Translations under genes and position numbers: made by a program
In this document: one piece after another, positions 58,590 through 64,000 of the stretch
How positions within the stretch are numbered: the first letter of the stretch is position 1
How the letters are laid out: every line of letters starts with the position of its first letter
DNA from: Isoetes taiwanensis
Taxonomy: Eukaryota; Streptophyta; Lycopodiopsida; Isoetales; Isoetaceae
NCBI GenBank assembly: GCA_021234155.1
Contig: JAJEKV010000008.1
Location: forward strand, 8,026,445-8,090,444
DNA length: 64,000 nt
Direction: 5' to 3'
Notes under the pieces: model-generated
What the model was told of the DNA's origin: nothing
Seen by the model: only the letters and a program-made list of their open reading frames with translations
The model's database searches: none

Positions 58590-61490
58590 GTGCCAATTTC
58601 AATTGTATGGTTATAATGACTGATATTATTGAGAAGTTAATGGAGTTAGAGTCATATAGTTTATGGTTACTCTATCAAAGGCACGTCTTCTATTGTCACC
58701 AGCAAGGCACCTATAAGGTTTGCTTTCTTATAGATAACATCATTTTTATAATTAAAGGACATGATTTGTAATGTTTCTTCTTACTTTGTTTAAGGACCAT
58801 TATCAATGGTTTAATTGCGAATCTATAATGGCCATAATTTGCAATATCTTTGAGATAGCATGGAACTGGAAAAGAAATCTCTATGCAAGAAATATACTTC
58901 TACCATCAGTATATTGTAGTGCATGCACCATTTGATAGTAAATGATGATCCTTTAATGCAAAATGCATAACAACAACGAAATTCATATAGTTAAGACAAT
59001 ATTAAAGCATTGCTTATGCTTCAAGCTATCTGCATGTTTATTTGCTATGTGATAAAGGGAACCTCATGGGATGTTGCCAAGCCCATAATCAAGGGGGTGC
59101 ACATTTGTAGTGCGTAAATAACAGCAAAGAATACTTATAGGGGTTTTTTTATTAGTATTTGCTTACATATATGTACCCAGAAAAATATGCAAGTATAAAC
59201 ATAGTTGCATAAAAAATATATTAAGGGGTATAGCCTATATATAAAAATATATAAAAAAGTTGATACAAAAGTTTACTAGTTTCTCTATAGAAATTTTTTA
59301 TTGGTTATACATGCATAGGAATGGAAGGGAATATGAAAAGGGGTTTTTTTGTTAAAACAATGGCAAATAAGGGGTTTTTACCTGATTTTATGACATATCC
59401 AATATACATATAGGTGAATCCCCTGGGCCTATGATAAACAAGTAGTTTAGAGGTCTCATTGTTATAACTGAAGTTTACAAGTTTTCACTCTTTCTTCAAA
59501 CTCAAACTTATAAATTTCCAACTTAACTCAAACTTAGAACTCAAATTCATAGGTTTCCAGCACATGCCCGGGCACCATAAAAGTAACTAGTCCTTCTTGC
59601 GTAATGCAGTTTAAAATTTTTGTTCGCGTTCCTGCGCCGCAATCTAAAATGGCAACAAAGTGACACCTGGAATTCAGATCAAAGGAAGAGCTTCAACGGC
59701 GACAGCTGCTTCGCCTAAGAATTGGGGATGGCTGGCCATGGCTTTGTTTTGGTTATGCAGCTAGAAATGGTTTGAATCGGGCCGCCGGGCCGGGCTGGAG
59801 CTTAGATATGTGGTGGGCAAGAAAAGGCCCAGCTGAACTTAGCTATGGCGTCGGATTTGGCTTATCCGGTGGTACGAATAATCAGGCAGAATAGTAGAAG
59901 CCACAAGGCAAAAGGATGCAAACAGCCTGAAACTGTCGATACAGAAGGATTATGGTGCTGTATTGTCCGGCCAAAGCCTCTGATTCAAGCTCCATATCAA
60001 CAAGACAGCAAGAAAGAACTGCTTGTGTTTAGATAAACTTTGCTTCCAAGCAAAGCTTCAGACAACGACGATGGATTTTTGGGTACCCCTAAAGCTCCGG
60101 CTGCTTTGGCTATGGCAATGCCTTCTTCTACGTTGTCGCCTTCTGCCTCTGATTTGCACTTTGCAAAGGCAATATCTGTGGAATCCAACTCCTCTGGTGA
60201 AAGTTAAAACCACACCTTCAAAAGTTTTTGCAGAATTGTCTGGTCCCATCACTCCGATTTTTGCAATGCCATGCACCAGACGACCCTGCTTTCTGAGGAA
60301 AATATGCGGAAAATTTTGCGCACGGTTTGATCAACTCGTCTATTATGAACTCTGATCCCAATTTTTTTGTATGCAATGGTTTTTGTGTTTGTCAATTTAG
60401 AGACTTCAACAAGATATGGTTCTGAGTTCGTTGAGTTCCCTGTGTCATCTTCACTGCTAGTAAATTTCACTTCTCAAATCTGAGATTGTTTAACAAATTG
60501 TTTGAAAATTGGCAATCTGTTTTTATCAGTTCCTTATCTTAGTAGAAGAGTTATAGGTATAAAACAAGGATTTACATTATAGGGGCAAAGACAGTAAAAT
60601 ATCCTAAGACAGATAAGAATTATACAAGGATACAACTGCCTATTGAAGAATAAGCAAATGCAAATTTATTACTTTGTAAAAGATGAATAGAATGATAACG
60701 AACGTGTAATCTTTTACCAATAAGCAAGAGGCTATCCTAAACATACCACTATCCAACATTAATAAAACAAAGATGGCTAATATTAGGTTTGATTATAGCT
60801 ATTCTTTGCCAGTTAGGAGCCATAACAATGCCCGTGCTAGCAACAACCTCTAAAGCATATACGAAAATGTCTCCATGAAGAACACCAAAAGGCTGAAAAA
60901 CATAGGAATCAACGCAGAGTCTGAATCAAAAAGGATATGCACCAAACATTGGAAAAAATAATCCTTATTTTGGCAAAAGTAATTTGATTCATTTCCTTCA
61001 AAAAATTGGATAATAAGCAACCCCGCTGCTTCTTCAATCCAATGTTATGTACTAATCTGTGAGACTCGATTGGTCATATGTTCATTTTCTAAGAGCACTA
61101 TAATATTTCATCTCGAAATGCCATCCATAATACTTGGGTCCTTACCTTATACTAAGATTGTAAAGATCACCAAGTCTGTAAAGAGAAATGTTCGCGGCGG
61201 GCAAGGCTGCCGCGATAAATTTCTTGTAATAATAATAATAATATCAAAAATTTTGAGTTTGGGTTTGGTTGCGGGCCCTTGAATTTTTGGACATACCTAA
61301 CGTCTACGATTCTTGAGAACAAATTCAAGTACATTCTTTGATATTCTTTGTCTACATTCATGGTAGCACAATTTCAGCTTGAATCCAAAATGAAGGAGCC
61401 ATTCAACCTGCAACCATGTAGAATTTTTCTGTGCAGAAGATCCGTAGCTACGTGTAATAACATGCTATGTTTAGGTAAAGGATAGAGCAA
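58590..61490. other. Gene-poor region; possible antisense exon at about 60000-60470
   Basis: Mostly AT-rich. The minus strand between 60470 and 59997 has frames with protein-like phrases (FTSSEDDTGNSTNSEPYLVE; EEGIAIAKAAGALGVPKNPS), but I do not recognise them and cannot connect them by clear splice sites. 59640-59870 is GC-richer. Confidence 0.3.
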
Positions 61491-61494
61491 ATAT

Positions 61495-61552
61495 TGACAA
61501 TGCATGATTTGTCTTAGAAGTGGACACGTGAAGACATGTTAGTATGTATATA
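61495..61552 (+). promoter_or_regulatory. Putative promoter of the steroleosin gene (RY, G-box/ABRE, TATA)
   Basis: TGCATG at 61501-61506 (RY core, bound by ABI3/FUS3-type B3 factors), ACACGTG at 61524-61530 (G-box/ABRE core), and TATATA at 61547-61552, about 35 bp before the ATG. A second ACGTGT lies near 61452. RY plus ABRE elements are characteristic of ABA- and maturation-controlled oil-body genes. Their function here is inferred, not shown. Confidence 0.55.
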
Positions 61553-61586
61553 GAAGAAGAGGAAGGAGGAAGCACCACATTCGAAA

Positions 61587-63466
61587 ATGGATCCTTTTCA
61601 AGCAGTGCTCGACCTCGCCGTACCTCCATCTGCCATTCTGTTTCTCATCACCATATGGCCCCTTCTTATGGCCTTCAGGTTTTTTTCTTGGATTCGTAGC
61701 ATCCTTTTCATGGAAGATATTAGAGACAAAGTGGTTATCATCACCGGTGCATCTTCAGGAATTGGCGAGGTTGTGATTTTTTTTTCCCTAGTGTTGTTTT
61801 TGTTCCCTTTTTAAGGGTTTTGATCCATGTTTCTCTGTGCAGCATGTTGCTTATGAGTATGCAAAAAGAGGAGCAACTCTTATCTTGATTGCACGGAGGG
61901 AAAACTTGTTGCATGAAGTTGCTGAAAGATGCCGTGGATTTGGGTCTAAGGAAGTGAGAATAGCTATTGCAGATGTTAACAAGGAAGAAGACTGCAGGAA
62001 GTTTGTTGAGGAGACCGTTAATCAGTATGGAAGATGTAAGTCTTCGAAAATTCAGTGTAGAGTCCAGTGACATACAGTGACAGTGTAGAGTCCAGTGACA
62101 TACAGTGACATTAAGTCGTCAATGTAGTTCTAAACAATCTTATACTTTCAAAAACATTTTTAACGATTTAAGTTCTTGTTTAAGATGCTTGTTTTACACT
62201 TTGGATTGCAAAATTCAGTTTCATTAAATCGTCAATTTTGTTTTGAACAATCTTATGCTTTCAAAAGCAATCTTAACAGGCTTCAAGTTCTCGCATAAGA
62301 TGCTTGTTTTTCTCTTTTGATTGCATGGTGATGATGCTTGTTTTTCTCTTATTGCCATGATAAAGGATGTTGATGATTCTTTTGTAGTGGATCATTTGGT
62401 CAATAATGCTGGAGTTGGACAGTGTTACCTCTTTGAGGAAGCTACAGACCCAAAAAATTTTGCTCCAATTGTGGTAATGTTTTTTAAAATGTCTTCTCGT
62501 TTTCCACTTATGTGGCAAAGCATTTTTGCAGTTACTAACGTCAGTTTATGGATTCAGGACACAACATTCTGGGGGAACATTTATCCCACATATTATGCAT
62601 TACCACATTTGAAAAAGTCAATGGGTAAAATTGTAGCGAATTCCTCAACTGCTTCTTGGTTGCCATATCCTCGAATGGCGGCTTACAATGTAGGTGGTGC
62701 TGTGATTGGGTTGAATACAATTAGGAGTTTCTCATTATTATGAGTAAATGCGGGTCTTTGGATTGATTAAAGAAGTTGCGAAGTTGCTAAATGCAGATCT
62801 GTAGATGGGGTTTCTTTGTTAATTTTTTTTCCAAATGCAGGTCTTTAGATGGGGTGGGTTTTATCAAAGAATTTCTTATCATTTTGATTGTTACAGGCAG
62901 CAAAGGCAGGATTGTTCCATTTCTATGAGACGTTGCGGGTGGAATGCGGTACAGAGGTTGGAATAACCATTATAACACCAGGATTAGTAGAGAGTGAGTT
63001 AAGTGCTGGAAAGTTTATTGGCAGGGAAGGGAAGGTGACTGTAAGTCAAGAAGCAAGAGATGTGAGTGTACCTTAAAAGAACCTAGCTTTCAAATGTTTC
63101 CTGCATTTTAGAAGCTCCATAGTGATGTGGCTGTATTCTTTTTGTTTTAAACAGATGCTGCTTGGACCAACTCCAGTTGTGCATGCTGAAGATTGTGCAA
63201 GAGCTATTGTATATGGAGCTTTACAAGGAAAAAAATATGTGCAGGTGCCCAAATGGTACTCAGCGTTTCTGGCATATAGGGTTTTGGTACCTGAGCTACT
63301 AGACTGGTGCATGCGCCTTATGTTCCTGCAAAGGGCTCCCTTCAGTGAGGTGCCCCCTGCTAAGCTTATGCTTGATATACCAGGAACCAAAGACTTTCTT
63401 TACCCTGATACCATCAAGCATCCTGAAGCTATACAGCCCAGTCCTACTCCTGCCCCTGCTGAATAG
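61587..63466 (+). CDS. Steroleosin / 11-beta-hydroxysteroid dehydrogenase-like short-chain dehydrogenase
   Basis: Six exons with GT-AG introns: 61587-61769, 61843-62035, 62388-62473, 62558-62689, 62897-63061, 63155-63466. They total 1071 nt and encode 356 residues. Steroleosins are NAD(P)-dependent sterol/steroid dehydrogenases anchored in oil bodies or ER. The N-terminal hydrophobic hairpin (residues 8-35, with prolines at 13, 14 and 25) is the proline-knob-like anchor. The Rossmann fold follows: TGASSGIG at 53-60 (cofactor loop), ARRE near 78-81, NNAG at 131-134, and catalytic Ser184, Tyr197 and Lys201 (YNAAK, split by an intron after YN). TPGLVESEL lies near 228-236. The tail is Pro/Ala rich. 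All motifs are present and all splice phases join, so it looks functional. Introns are small (73-352 bp). It stands alone, with transposon debris upstream. Confidence 0.93.
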
Positions 63467-63660
63467 CGTCCTTCCTGAAACTGTTATATTTTATTTTTTG
63501 TAGTTGATGGTTGATGTCAGTAACATTTTGATTGTTCACTGCTTCTAATAAATTGTCTGTCACATTTTGATTGTTCACTGCTTCTAATAAATTGCCTGTC
63601 GCATTTGATTGTTCATTGCATCTGATATATTTTGTCCGTCAAGCTGTTTCCAATTGAGTT
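63467..63660 (+). terminator. 3' UTR with two AATAAA signals in tandem repeats
   Basis: AATAAA at 63547-63552 and 63586-63591. Both sit in copies of a roughly 40-bp tandem unit (cattttgattgttcactgct, then tctaataaattg.ctgtc); a third partial copy lacks the signal. They are likely alternative polyadenylation sites for the steroleosin transcript. Confidence 0.6.
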
Positions 63661-63859
63661 TCATTGAGTGAAATAACAATTTTGAAATAATGCTTGTCTG
63701 ACCACAAAGTTTTTAGCATGTTTTGCAAATTTCTATTGTTGTGGCAGTGTTCACGTCGTATATAGGGTCCAGTCATATGATGCCATTAAAGAGGGGATTT
63801 TTTCTTGTTGCTATACGTTTTTTTTTCCCTCGGGGCACATATCCTATTAGACTCCGAAA

Positions 63860-64000
63860 GAATACGTTTCAAAGAAAGAATGGAAGCAAGAAAATTTTTC
63901 AAAGAAAGAATGGAAGCAAGAAAATTTTGCGCCCTTGTTTGTGATCCGGCATAAGATCGCTGCTGAGTGCTATAAAATCATCCCAGTGCTATAAAATCAT
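63860..64000 (+). repeat. Short tandem duplications at the window end
   Basis: tttcaaagaaagaatggaag (about 33-bp unit) is present twice at 63868-63935. agtgctataaaatcat is present twice at 63966-64000. No gene is seen. Confidence 0.7.

Noticed and set aside
1-64000. CRISPR arrays, bacterial operons, rRNA
   Set aside because: No regularly spaced repeats with unique spacers, no ribosome-binding-site gene clusters and no rRNA motifs; introns and LTR/LINE elements mark this as plant nuclear DNA.

Overview
Eukaryotic nuclear DNA from a vascular plant with a large, transposon-rich genome. The evidence is a multi-exon steroleosin-type dehydrogenase gene with GT-AG introns, a single-exon ATL-type RING-H2 ubiquitin ligase, remnants of a tau-class glutathione S-transferase and a CIPK-type kinase, Ty3 LTR elements primed by initiator-Met tRNA, and CACTA, Helitron and LINE sequences. 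I cannot name the species; a fern or gymnosperm would fit the size and age of the nested repeats, but that is inference.

Layout. (1) 1-4751: low-information DNA, a broken tau GST on the minus strand, then the terminus of a CACTA element (CACTA-2). (2) 4752-37600: one minus-strand LINE (LINE-1) split into three blocks. It can be read as continuous once two insertions with target-site duplications are removed: a 15.2 kb CACTA-like element (CACTA-1, 5349-20597, duplication TGC) and a 13.3 kb Ty3 composite (22037-35320, duplication GAGAA). CACTA-1 itself holds a CIPK kinase exon, a Helitron 3' end and a second LINE copy (LINE-2, 13671-17692). The Ty3 composite has three LTRs. (3) 37700-41260: an unassigned ORF, a divergent truncated LTR and a truncated L1. 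(4) 42005-42508: intact ATL gene, the first convincing host gene. (5) 44455-54165: fragments of Ty3 pol, a different LINE, a truncated L1 with a 16-bp duplication, and LINE-3, which was itself hit by a copy of its own family. (6) 54190-58581: tandem repeats and a head-to-head LTR palindrome with a third related LTR. (7) 58590-64000: quiet DNA, then the intact six-exon steroleosin gene.

Only two genes look intact: ATL (a membrane-anchored ubiquitin ligase) and steroleosin (an oil-body or ER short-chain dehydrogenase). Nothing suggests they work together. The rest is mainly a record of transposon insertion, and the order of insertion can be read from target-site duplications and rejoined reading frames.
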